A stretch of DNA of 64,000 bases. It comes from DZBG01 sp049241565 (GTDB lineage: Bacteria; Bdellovibrionota; Bacteriovoracia; Bacteriovoracales; Bacteriovoracaceae). Positions within the stretch are counted from its first letter, which is position 1, and each line of letters opens with the position of its first letter. A model generated the notes under the pieces. The model saw only the letters and a list, made by a program, of their open reading frames with translations. It was not told the origin of the DNA and searched no databases. The stretch covers positions 155,485 to 219,484 of the forward strand of contig JBMLQL010000050.1 of the NCBI GenBank assembly GCA_049241565.1. The letters are read 5' to 3'. Positions 8,600 through 15,968 of this stretch are shown one piece after another. Both the position numbers and the translations under genes were made by a program.

Positions 8600-10260
8600 G
8601 ACTGTCTCATTTTATTTAGAATTTCTTCTGAATTATTTAAAATAATGACGTAAATTTCTTTATTATTTTTAATTAATCGAACTAAAGGATAATAACCAAG
8701 ATGTCCTAAAAATCCGGCGAGAATAATTCTATCGGTTCTGGAATTGGCCAGCACCTTTTCTTGTACCGCTTTATCAGATGTGCTTACCACCTTTAAAGAA
8801 TAGGCATATTCCTTAAAGTCAATGGCTTCAGGAACTTGAACTTCATGAATATCATCAATCTCATCAAATCGAAGATATTTAGAAATCATATTCTTGTCTT
8901 TTAAGGGGATAATAAGTTCAGAGCGATTTAAATATGATCCTATTTCAAGAATTCTATTCTTGACCTTAGGTCTTATTTTTAAAACTTTATCCCCACTATT
9001 TGGTATCAGGAAAGTGGGTTTAATCTTTTTCTGAGATAAATAAAACAAATTAAAAGCGAGTAACAACCTTATTATGACCAAGAGTTCCCTGGACATAAAA
9101 TGAATACCATAACTTCCAATCATAATCGCTACAAGCCATTTTTCTTTTTTCGAAAAGTTTAACTCCAACGTTTGTGCTTCTATATACAAGAAACATAGTA
9201 ATACATAACTCGTGATCTCAAAAAGCATTTGATAAACGAGAGGAGATCTAAGTTGTATAAAGCGAAACCATGGTAAAGCAATCAGTAAAAGACTGAGGCA
9301 AGTAATGACAAAGGAAATCTTTCGAATCTCCTTTTTTCTTTTTTGAGTTAGAAGAAGTCTCTTTTTCCATTTTAAAGCATCAAGCTGGAATGATCTCCAT
9401 GGACGTAGTGCCCAACGCTGAATAATAAAAAAAACACAAACTGTCCCTAAGAAATAGGATATTGAGTAATTGGTCTTTTCTTGAAAAATTTCTTTTACAA
9501 TAAAATAGGGAATTATTCCTAAGACAAACCACCCAATTGTACCTTGAGAAAATATTTTTAAAGTAATTCTTTTCCCAATCACCTTTGAGTTAAACCATTT
9601 CATTTTTTTTATTTCAAACACTTTTTTTAAAAACATTAATTCAGGAACAAGTCCACCTACTGACCAAATTAAAAGTATTGCGGCAAAGGCACGTCCCCCT
9701 GATAAAACAGAATAAGTACCAATACTAATTAAAGAACAAATCACCATAGTCATTGGATAAACCATCTGTGAAAAATACGGTCTCAGACGCGTACTATAAG
9801 GTAACGTCCAAAGAGATAGGATTTGTTTAATGACGATACTACTTCCCTTAAAAAGTAAAAACCAACTTACCCAAGGGTGATTTTCAATTGTATTAATGAG
9901 CTCATCCTTTAGAAGGTAGAAGGCCCCCAATTGGCATAACAAAAGCCAAACAATACTTTTAGAAAAACGAAGTGAAGCATAACCTTTAGTGAGAAGAAAT
10001 CGTTCACAATGAAAAAGAATATCAACAAAATGACTGACAAGAAGAATTGAAAGAGGGACAACCCATAATGCCGAAAGGCTTGTTGGGACAAGTGAAAAAC
10101 TTAAAAAACCGATCTCTATGATTTCCCAAAGAAATCGCCATCCCTTTCGATAAGCAAAACCTTTATTTCTTATGAGAAAATAATTATTAAAAAGACCATT
10201 TGGAGGGACGACTTTTTTAAATTTAAAAAAAATATTGGCCTTTTCCGCAATACTAGACAT
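8581..10260 (-). CDS. Multi-pass membrane protein of unknown function, second gene of the RT operon
   Basis: 559 residues. The first ~430 contain roughly ten hydrophobic segments (for example SLVPTSLSALWVVPLSILL, MTMVICSLISIGTY, LGTVCVFFIIQRW). A basic stretch of about 25 residues (LKWKKRLLLTQKRKKEIRK) divides the membrane part. The last ~130 residues are soluble, with alternating strands and helices (KVKNRILEIGSY; DRIILAGFLGHLGYYPLVR; EIYVIILNN), which resembles a small alpha/beta or TrkA/Rossmann-type regulatory domain; this is inference. It overlaps the RT gene by eight bases and the PLD gene by 19. Composition is markedly AT-rich. Confidence 0.6.
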   Translation of the reverse strand: MSSIAEKANIFFKFKKVVPPNGLFNNYFLIRNKGFAYRKGWRFLWEIIEIGFLSFSLVPTSLSALWVVPLSILLVSHFVDILFHCERFLLTKGYASLRFSKSIVWLLLCQLGAFYLLKDELINTIENHPWVSWFLLFKGSSIVIKQILSLWTLPYSTRLRPYFSQMVYPMTMVICSLISIGTYSVLSGGRAFAAILLIWSVGGLVPELMFLKKVFEIKKMKWFNSKVIGKRITLKIFSQGTIGWFVLGIIPYFIVKEIFQEKTNYSISYFLGTVCVFFIIQRWALRPWRSFQLDALKWKKRLLLTQKRKKEIRKISFVITCLSLLLIALPWFRFIQLRSPLVYQMLFEITSYVLLCFLYIEAQTLELNFSKKEKWLVAIMIGSYGIHFMSRELLVIIRLLLAFNLFYLSQKKIKPTFLIPNSGDKVLKIRPKVKNRILEIGSYLNRSELIIPLKDKNMISKYLRFDEIDDIHEVQVPEAIDFKEYAYSLKVVSTSDKAVQEKVLANSRTDRIILAGFLGHLGYYPLVRLIKNNKEIYVIILNNSEEILNKMRQSWFLLK

Positions 10261-11521
10261 GGGGTAGCCTTTCTAATTTCACTGCATACTTCCGACGCTG
10301 AAGATTCAGAGATGGAAGTTTATGCTTCCTGATAATTTTCCACGATTCTTTCTTTTTGATATTCTTTTTTAATAGGAAATGGACAATCTGCTCTCTTACC
10401 CAAGAATCAATTTGCTTTAACCTTAAGTCGCCATCTTTAAGATGAAGTAATTTAAGCAGAAGAGGGTTGTTCTTCATTAGCAATTCATTTCTTACTTCTT
10501 TGAGCCAAATATCTAAAACGTCTTGATTGTTATCAACTAAGATTTTCCATTGTTCAGACTTATGCCATATTTTATGTAATTGAATCTTAAATTTTGTTTT
10601 GAAGCTTTTTATCTCTACTCTATCGGCAATAAAATAGCCTCTATTATCCAGCAGATTACCAAGCCATTTTATTCTTTCATCTTTTTTAAATTCAAAATCA
10701 ATCGCTTTTTTGTTTTTCACTTCAAGAGAATGCTCACGGCAATAAACTTCGAGCTGTTGAGTGAGACTATTAATGAGTGCTCGGTCTGGCCCAATCCAGA
10801 TAATATCATCGCCATATCGGCCATAAAAGATATTCTCCTTTTCTTGTAATTCATCCATCTCTTTATCAAATTTGGAAAGATAGAGATTTTCAAAAAGAGG
10901 AACAAGTGGTGTTCCCGCAGGAATCCCTTGGGACATTGTGATTATTTCTTTATTTTCATTTTGAATGGGCCAGCGAAGTGTCTTTTTAAGAAGAAAAATT
11001 GCCGACTCATCTTTGAGAAGTTCTTCATAAGTACTCGTAAGAATACTTTCTAGTTTGTTAATATCAATGCTATCACCATATTTCGATACATCTCTTTGTG
11101 ATACATATAAAGATTTATCTCTATTTTTGTAGAGAAATTTCCTAATACTAAGCCCTGCTGTTAGAGGTCCTCTTCCGCTTCTGAATGAATAGAGTGAATC
11201 TGATAAAGTAGGCTCGGTTATTTTTGTGAGGTATTCTCTTAAACATCCTACAAGGATTCGATCCCAATTGTTCGGGACATAAATAACTCTTTTCTTGGGC
11301 CCTTTAATGAGCTCTGTTTTTAAGAGGTAAGAAAATTCATAATCAGATTTTCTAATTCTCTCGCCAAGAAATTTTTTTACATCATGATAGTGGGATAGAA
11401 ACCATGAAGAAGGTGGCCCTTCTCTTAATTCTCTTTTAGTTACACCTGACTTACGTAGGCGAAACCAGTATCTTTGATACTCGGATTCCAACAGCCTTGG
11501 AAAATCTTTTAAAAAGGACAT
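10253..11521 (-). CDS. Stand-alone reverse transcriptase, first gene of a three-gene operon
   Basis: 422 residues. RT fingers and palm motifs are in order: KKRVIYVPNNWDRIL (RT1), YSFRSGRGPLTA (RT2), QRDVSKYGDSID with catalytic Asp144 (motif A), QGIPAGTPLVPLFENLYL from residue 198 (motif B), FYGRYGDDIIW with Asp238-Asp239 (motif C), and RIKWLGNLL near 286 (RT7). All catalytic residues are kept, so it should be active. There is no maturase X or HNH domain as in group II introns, and no retron NAxxH or VTG signature. A ~130-residue helical C-terminal extension follows. Eight bases overlap the downstream membrane protein gene. Its closest class is probably the UG/Abi or DRT-type RTs, by inference. 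Confidence 0.85.
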   Translation of the reverse strand: MSFLKDFPRLLESEYQRYWFRLRKSGVTKRELREGPPSSWFLSHYHDVKKFLGERIRKSDYEFSYLLKTELIKGPKKRVIYVPNNWDRILVGCLREYLTKITEPTLSDSLYSFRSGRGPLTAGLSIRKFLYKNRDKSLYVSQRDVSKYGDSIDINKLESILTSTYEELLKDESAIFLLKKTLRWPIQNENKEIITMSQGIPAGTPLVPLFENLYLSKFDKEMDELQEKENIFYGRYGDDIIWIGPDRALINSLTQQLEVYCREHSLEVKNKKAIDFEFKKDERIKWLGNLLDNRGYFIADRVEIKSFKTKFKIQLHKIWHKSEQWKILVDNNQDVLDIWLKEVRNELLMKNNPLLLKLLHLKDGDLRLKQIDSWVREQIVHFLLKKNIKKKESWKIIRKHKLPSLNLQRRKYAVKLERLPHV

Positions 11522-11726
11522 CCTTTTCCTTTTCGTTAATAGCCATATTTAAATGGCATTTTATCATGTTTAGATCATTTCTCTTAAATTGATATTTGTT
11601 TTGTGGCCAGATAACTACATGAATTGACTTATTTGTTATGTTTTTCTTAAAGAAAATACTAAATCTTAATACCCTTCCGTACGAAAATAATTCCAGACAA
11701 TAAAACTCGGACATGAGGACATTTGT
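11522..11726. other. Intergenic region upstream of the RT operon
   Basis: 205 AT-rich bases between the divergent RT gene and the lipoprotein gene. It holds a small inverted repeat GCCAT/ATGGC (11542-11557) just upstream of the RT start and an AAGG-type ribosome site next to the ATG. Promoters for both directions should be here. Some RT defence systems encode their template RNA in this position, but I see no strong long stem that proves one. Confidence 0.4.
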
Positions 11727-11999
11727 ATGAAACTGATAGGACTACTAATTGTAATGATGATTTCTACGGCTTGTGAACAGTCGTTCAATCTCGAAGCATT
11801 AGATGAGCTGACAAGTTCAACAAAAACATCTTCTAACAAAAAAGTAAATTCTGGAAGTAGTACCGCTACTGACAAATCAGGATCAAAACAGGCCAGTGAT
11901 AAATCGGGTTCCGTTCAAGAGAGTGATAAATCTGGTTCAGTTCAAGCAAGCACTGCTGAAAAGGATTCCTCTGGAGTAGTTCAGGCCAAATCAAGATAG
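11727..11999 (+). CDS. Small putative lipoprotein with Ser/Lys/Gly-rich tandem repeats
   Basis: 90 residues. The N-terminus MKLIGLLIVMMISTAC resembles a lipoprotein signal with Cys16 as the lipidated residue, though the lipobox (ISTAC) is not ideal. The rest is low-complexity, with three consecutive copies of DKSGS(K/V)Q(A/E)S. GAGG precedes the ATG. Probably a surface or periplasmic spacer; function unknown. It is divergent from the RT operon. Confidence 0.6.
   Translation: MKLIGLLIVMMISTACEQSFNLEALDELTSSTKTSSNKKVNSGSSTATDKSGSKQASDKSGSVQESDKSGSVQASTAEKDSSGVVQAKSR
11871..11951 (+). repeat. Three tandem 27-bp repeats inside the lipoprotein gene
   Basis: Units of 27 bases beginning GACAAATCAGG or GATAAATC(G/T)GG follow one another and encode three copies of a nine-residue unit. 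Copies differ at several third positions, so the array is not freshly amplified. Confidence 0.8.
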
Positions 12000-12099
12000 T
12001 AAAGTTAGAGATCAGCAAATAATCATAACTGACTAAGACAGTCCTACACTTTGTTTCCTTCTTTCATATTAAATTTTCTTCTATTGCCTTATAATTTCC

Positions 12100-12240
12100 T
12101 CTGGGTAGAGGCCAAGAGGTAATGCTCTTCACTGCGAAGGGAATAAAAAAATATCTTAAAAGATGTCAGTGCATTGATATTTTATTTCGAATCCCTTTTA
12201 TATCGGCTGCCCCCCCTTGCGGGGCGACAGCTTCAAAATT
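12100..12240 (+). other. Intergenic segment with three consecutive hairpins
   Basis: Between 12000 and 12267 no gene was found, but three inverted repeats follow each other: AAGAG/CTCTT (12114-12129), a long imperfect stem with arms at 12137-12155 and 12176-12197, and a GC-rich stem GCTG-CCCC/GGGG-CAGC near 12206-12232. No T run follows the last, so it is not a classic terminator. It could be a structured leader of the next gene or a small RNA. Confidence 0.35.
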
Positions 12241-12267
12241 TAAAATCCCTCTGCCCTTTTAAAAACT

Positions 12268-13860
12268 ATGAATTGGATCTTACTCATTATTTTGCCTCTA
12301 TTTCACGCTTGCTCCTTCAAAAAATCTGATCTTAAGAATCAGAAAGTTCAAGGTCATGAGCAGCTTTATTCTGAACCAGAGGCCCAAAAAGAGAGTGCTG
12401 CTCTTCCAAAACATAAAAAACGTGTTGTCATTGTTTCAACCAATGATTGGCTTGGACAATTTCAAGCACAAACTCAGAAATTTAGGGATGATCATAATAA
12501 AACGGAACTTCAACTTACAATTGGAGGAATTGGGATTTTTTCAAGCTATCTCAAAACAATCCGTGAAACCTACCCTTCTCAAACTCTTCTTCTAGATTCC
12601 GGAAATTTTCTTCCCGTTGGAGACTTTGATGAGAAGATCATTCGCCAAGCTGGAGAAATTTTAGCTGACCTCAAATACGATGCTGTGACATTAGGCCTTC
12701 AAGATTTTAATCGCACCCCTATGGCCGGAGAAACTCCAGAGTCTGCGCTAAAAAGTATTATCAAAGGCTTTAAACCACCCGTTCTTCTAAGTAATATGTA
12801 TGACCTTAAATCAGGTCGCGTTATCGAGTGGCAAGGCACACTTCCCTATCTTATCAAAGAAGTGAATGGAGTAAAAATTGGTCTCATTGGGCTTATCCCT
12901 GATGATTTTGTTTCTCTTACGCCAGTTCAAGTAAGAAACGGTCTTTATATTGAAGGGATGCTTCAATCAACACTCAGACAATCTCGTCTTCTTCGCTCAC
13001 TTGGAGCTGAGATTGTTATCGTCATGACTCATGCAGGAGTGATTTGCGGAGAAGAGATGGCCCAAGAGCTTGGACTTCCTCTGAATAAAGTTAATTTTGA
13101 AACAGCAAAAAGTGATTCATGTGAATCCACAGGCCTCTTGGCAGAATATATTCAACGTCTTCCCTCTGGAGTCGTTGATGTTCTTATTACTGGGCGCCAT
13201 CTTCAAAAAACGGCCAACAAGATCAATGGAGTTGTTGTTCTAAGCTCTTTTGGCAAGGGACAAAGCTTTAGTTTGACTGAGCTTATCTACGACAAACAAA
13301 CCAAGCAGGTTGAGTGGAATGAATCAAAAATTCATCAACCCCTTCTTCTTTGCCATGATTTTTTCAAAGAGTCTTCAGACTGCTATTATGAAGATCCTTC
13401 AATTGATCATGGTGCGCGAAGTGAAGCTCTTTTCTGGGGTAAACCTGTTCTAAAAGATGTAGAAATCGAAAAGAAGTTTCCACTCCAATCCAATAAAAAT
13501 GATATTGAAAGTGAAGACCTCAAAGAGATGGGAGATATTATTTATTATTCAAACTTCTCGGGTGAGACCCCGATCAAGCTTGAAATATCAGGACAAAGAC
13601 TCTTTGATAGCCTTAATCATGCTGCCGCCTCTCAAACATTGCACCATTGGAATAATGTCATTTTGAAGTCTCAGGCTTTTTATATCAAAGACGAAGAACT
13701 TGATCTTACAAAGACCTATTCTGTTGTCACAAGTCTTGAAAAAATGTCATCTCATCTTTACTTGAAAAAAATGATCTCTAGCCCTAATTTAAGACTCATC
13801 TCTTCGAGCGAAATTCTTGCAGATGAACTACAGACCATTCAGGCCGCACCGATGCCTTAA
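12268..13860 (+). CDS. UshA/5'-nucleotidase-like lipoprotein with degenerate metal sites
   Basis: 530 residues; lipobox LFHAC at residues 11-15. The two-domain layout of UshA-type metallophosphoesterases is recognisable: an N-terminal calcineurin-like domain (STNDWLGQF, LLLDSGNFLPVGD, IGLIGLIPDD, VIVMTHAGV) and a C-terminal domain with SGQRLFDSLNHA. Key metal ligands are changed: TNDxHG is TNDWLG, GNHEF is GLQDF, and GHTH is GRHLQ. Asp60 and the MTH histidine remain. It is therefore probably not a normal nucleotidase and may be a binding or structural derivative. It overlaps the convergent Cys-rich gene by four bases. Confidence 0.75.
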   Translation: MNWILLIILPLFHACSFKKSDLKNQKVQGHEQLYSEPEAQKESAALPKHKKRVVIVSTNDWLGQFQAQTQKFRDDHNKTELQLTIGGIGIFSSYLKTIRETYPSQTLLLDSGNFLPVGDFDEKIIRQAGEILADLKYDAVTLGLQDFNRTPMAGETPESALKSIIKGFKPPVLLSNMYDLKSGRVIEWQGTLPYLIKEVNGVKIGLIGLIPDDFVSLTPVQVRNGLYIEGMLQSTLRQSRLLRSLGAEIVIVMTHAGVICGEEMAQELGLPLNKVNFETAKSDSCESTGLLAEYIQRLPSGVVDVLITGRHLQKTANKINGVVVLSSFGKGQSFSLTELIYDKQTKQVEWNESKIHQPLLLCHDFFKESSDCYYEDPSIDHGARSEALFWGKPVLKDVEIEKKFPLQSNKNDIESEDLKEMGDIIYYSNFSGETPIKLEISGQRLFDSLNHAAASQTLHHWNNVILKSQAFYIKDEELDLTKTYSVVTSLEKMSSHLYLKKMISSPNLRLISSSEILADELQTIQAAPMP

Positions 13861-14714
13861 TCACAAATGGCCAGACTCCCCTGACATCTTAATCTAAGTC
13901 CTTTTTGGCAAAAGGCAAAAGAATGATCAAGGCGACAATCCATTCTTGTCTGCTCTCCATTTTGGTAAAGATAACCACGACGGCAAGCTGGCATTCCTTT
14001 CATTCCACATTTATCCACACCACAAAATTTTGGTCCTCCAGATGGGCATCCATTGGCGACTTCAAAATATCCATACCGACATTGATCGCATATTGAAACT
14101 TCTTGTTCACATTCATCATTTACTTTCTGACACTGCACTAATTTTTTACTCTGCCAATCATCACCAAGACGACCTAATGATTTTGGCTGCTCCACTTCAA
14201 GAGAATTTTCTGACAAAACCAGAACTGAGCGTCCATATTTTTGCTGAACTGATGACTGAAAAAGAGTCGCTTCCCTCTGGACTTTTAGTACAGGAAATTG
14301 AAAGAGGATTTCTTTAGATCTAAATTTTTCATCACTAAAAAGGATTTTTAAACGAGAGTTCTCAATACTAAAACTGAGAGATCGTGCTCTTAGCTCACTG
14401 TCTCTTTTTGGAAGGACTGTCGTCTCGTCGCAAGGTGTAGAGAGAGAAGTTGTCACAACAAACAGCTTTCCCATTTCTTGCTGAGATGGGATTTCATAAT
14501 GAAGACAGTCTTTTAGAACTTCAAATTGATGAGAAAAATAAATAATTCCCATAAGGGATTGAATCGAATTCGATGGAGTGGCAATAATCTCATTTTCTTT
14601 ATAAAAACTATGCTTATCCACAATTTTCTGTGCTCCCCACCACCGCTTCTGCCAAAGAGCAGGGCCCGCCATCGTCTGAAATGAGAGAAGGATAAGTAAG
14701 AGGATGAGTTTCAT
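13857..14714 (-). CDS. Cys-rich secreted protein, coupled to the FGE-like gene
   Basis: 285 residues from the ATG at 14712-14714, chosen because it forms an ATGA overlap with the upstream gene's stop and GAGAGG lies eight bases before it. The signal peptide is MKLILLLILLSFQTMA. The C-terminal ~85 residues hold about 13 cysteines (SICDQCRYGYF, GPKFCGVDKCGMKGM, MDCRLDHSFAFC), suggesting a disulfide-stabilised module. No catalytic motif recognised. Translational coupling suggests it works with the membrane-anchored FGE-like protein. Confidence 0.7.
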   Translation of the reverse strand: MKLILLLILLSFQTMAGPALWQKRWWGAQKIVDKHSFYKENEIIATPSNSIQSLMGIIYFSHQFEVLKDCLHYEIPSQQEMGKLFVVTTSLSTPCDETTVLPKRDSELRARSLSFSIENSRLKILFSDEKFRSKEILFQFPVLKVQREATLFQSSVQQKYGRSVLVLSENSLEVEQPKSLGRLGDDWQSKKLVQCQKVNDECEQEVSICDQCRYGYFEVANGCPSGGPKFCGVDKCGMKGMPACRRGYLYQNGEQTRMDCRLDHSFAFCQKGLRLRCQGSLAICD

Positions 14715-15955
14715 GACTCGACCTCTCGGAAACATCTAAATCCCACAGGGATAAAATTCTTTTCTTCAAAAGGACTCTCTTCCATGGAGCCTGTACTAAA
14801 GTCCTGGGGACGATGCCCCTCTCCACTCCATAAACCTCGCTTCCCAAGAACGTTCCAAGGAGAAGTCGCAGGCAAAAGTAAAGACGAAAATTTAATATTA
14901 AATCGATCATAAACTTGGCGGAAGGACTCTGGATAAAAGCCAAGAGTATCACTCATCCCCATCCAGCTTGATGAATTTGTATTATAAGGATAAATCTCGC
15001 AGCCTTTCACGGCTGCACGTTTACAGTCTTCAGCTTTTGGTTTTTCATTAGAGATCAAAAAGGTTTTTGATCTGTCTCTTTCCCATGGAGTCATAGAGGG
15101 TGCAATCACCTCTGGTAATTTTTCATCGGCCGATGGAAGCATAGAAGCAGCATCAAAAAGATGAGGCTCCATCAGGCGACCTCCAAACTGAGCACAATAA
15201 TTTATTTGCTCCTCTCTATTTAAGTGAGTCGCAGCATAGGCCCAGGTTTTTATATCAGAACGAATGAGATGAGAAACGGTAGTATCAATCCTGGCCCAAT
15301 CATTTACTTCTCTTTGAGAAACAGGAAATCGATCAACATAAATTTTTCGTCCAAAATTATCCCAGAGAAAAACATCTTGGGCGCGAGAAGTTTGAGACAC
15401 ACCATACGCATAAACTCTTTCTGGAAGATATTGATCAACACAAGAATTAAGGAGAGCGAGATGAATGATCTCATTGGGAAATTCTTTAATCTTTAATTTT
15501 ACTTGATAGGCCCATTCTGGTGATCGTCCTTTTTCAAGAGACGCATAGCTGATAAGGCGTCCATAATCTTCACCATTGGTTTTTTCTGCCACAATGTGCA
15601 GCACTTGACCTTCATACTCAACTTGTAACTCAGGTTGATCGCCCAGTCCTTTAGTCCAAAAGCACTGCCAAAAAAGTGGATTACAACTGAGGTACCTGTT
15701 CCCAATCTTAGGATCTGGGATGATCAACTCCGGACATAAAAGCTCATCCATCTTATACTTCTGGCCGGCGTTGACCCAAAAATCTTCTACTGTATCAAGA
15801 ATCTTTGGCATAACGAGATTTAGGCCATTTATATCCTGAGTAATCTTCTTCGATCTTTTGCTTTGATTATTGATTAAAATAAAAAGACCCATCATGACGC
15901 TAGAAATAGTCAGAAGGATGAGGATTTTAGGTATAATAGATGAAGAACGTTTCAC
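14711..15955 (-). CDS. Membrane-anchored FGE/SUMF1-like protein
   Basis: 414 residues beginning with GTG. One N-terminal membrane segment (IPKILILLTISSVMMGLFIL) suggests anchoring, with the rest periplasmic. The C-terminal ~210 residues show the formylglycine-generating-enzyme-like pattern: KIYVDRFPVSQREVNDWA, INYCAQFGGRLMEPHLFDAA, LGFYPESF and FIPVGFRCFRE. In this family some members oxidise sulfatase cysteines, while many others are ligand-binding or lectin-like; no activity can be assigned. The start lies 13 bases from that of the divergent PrkA gene. Confidence 0.7.
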   Translation of the reverse strand: MKRSSSIIPKILILLTISSVMMGLFILINNQSKRSKKITQDINGLNLVMPKILDTVEDFWVNAGQKYKMDELLCPELIIPDPKIGNRYLSCNPLFWQCFWTKGLGDQPELQVEYEGQVLHIVAEKTNGEDYGRLISYASLEKGRSPEWAYQVKLKIKEFPNEIIHLALLNSCVDQYLPERVYAYGVSQTSRAQDVFLWDNFGRKIYVDRFPVSQREVNDWARIDTTVSHLIRSDIKTWAYAATHLNREEQINYCAQFGGRLMEPHLFDAASMLPSADEKLPEVIAPSMTPWERDRSKTFLISNEKPKAEDCKRAAVKGCEIYPYNTNSSSWMGMSDTLGFYPESFRQVYDRFNIKFSSLLLPATSPWNVLGKRGLWSGEGHRPQDFSTGSMEESPFEEKNFIPVGFRCFREVES

Positions 15956-15968
15956 AGGATCAGGTTAT

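Noticed and set aside
10253..11521. Group II intron or retron interpretation of the RT
   Set aside because: No maturase or endonuclease domain, no intron domain V/VI-like ends flanking it, and no retron NAxxH/VTG motifs; gene overlaps partners on its 3' side.
11451..11714. 87-codon minus-strand ORF overlapping the RT start
   Set aside because: Out of frame with the RT gene, no ribosome site, low-complexity AT-rich translation; a shadow.
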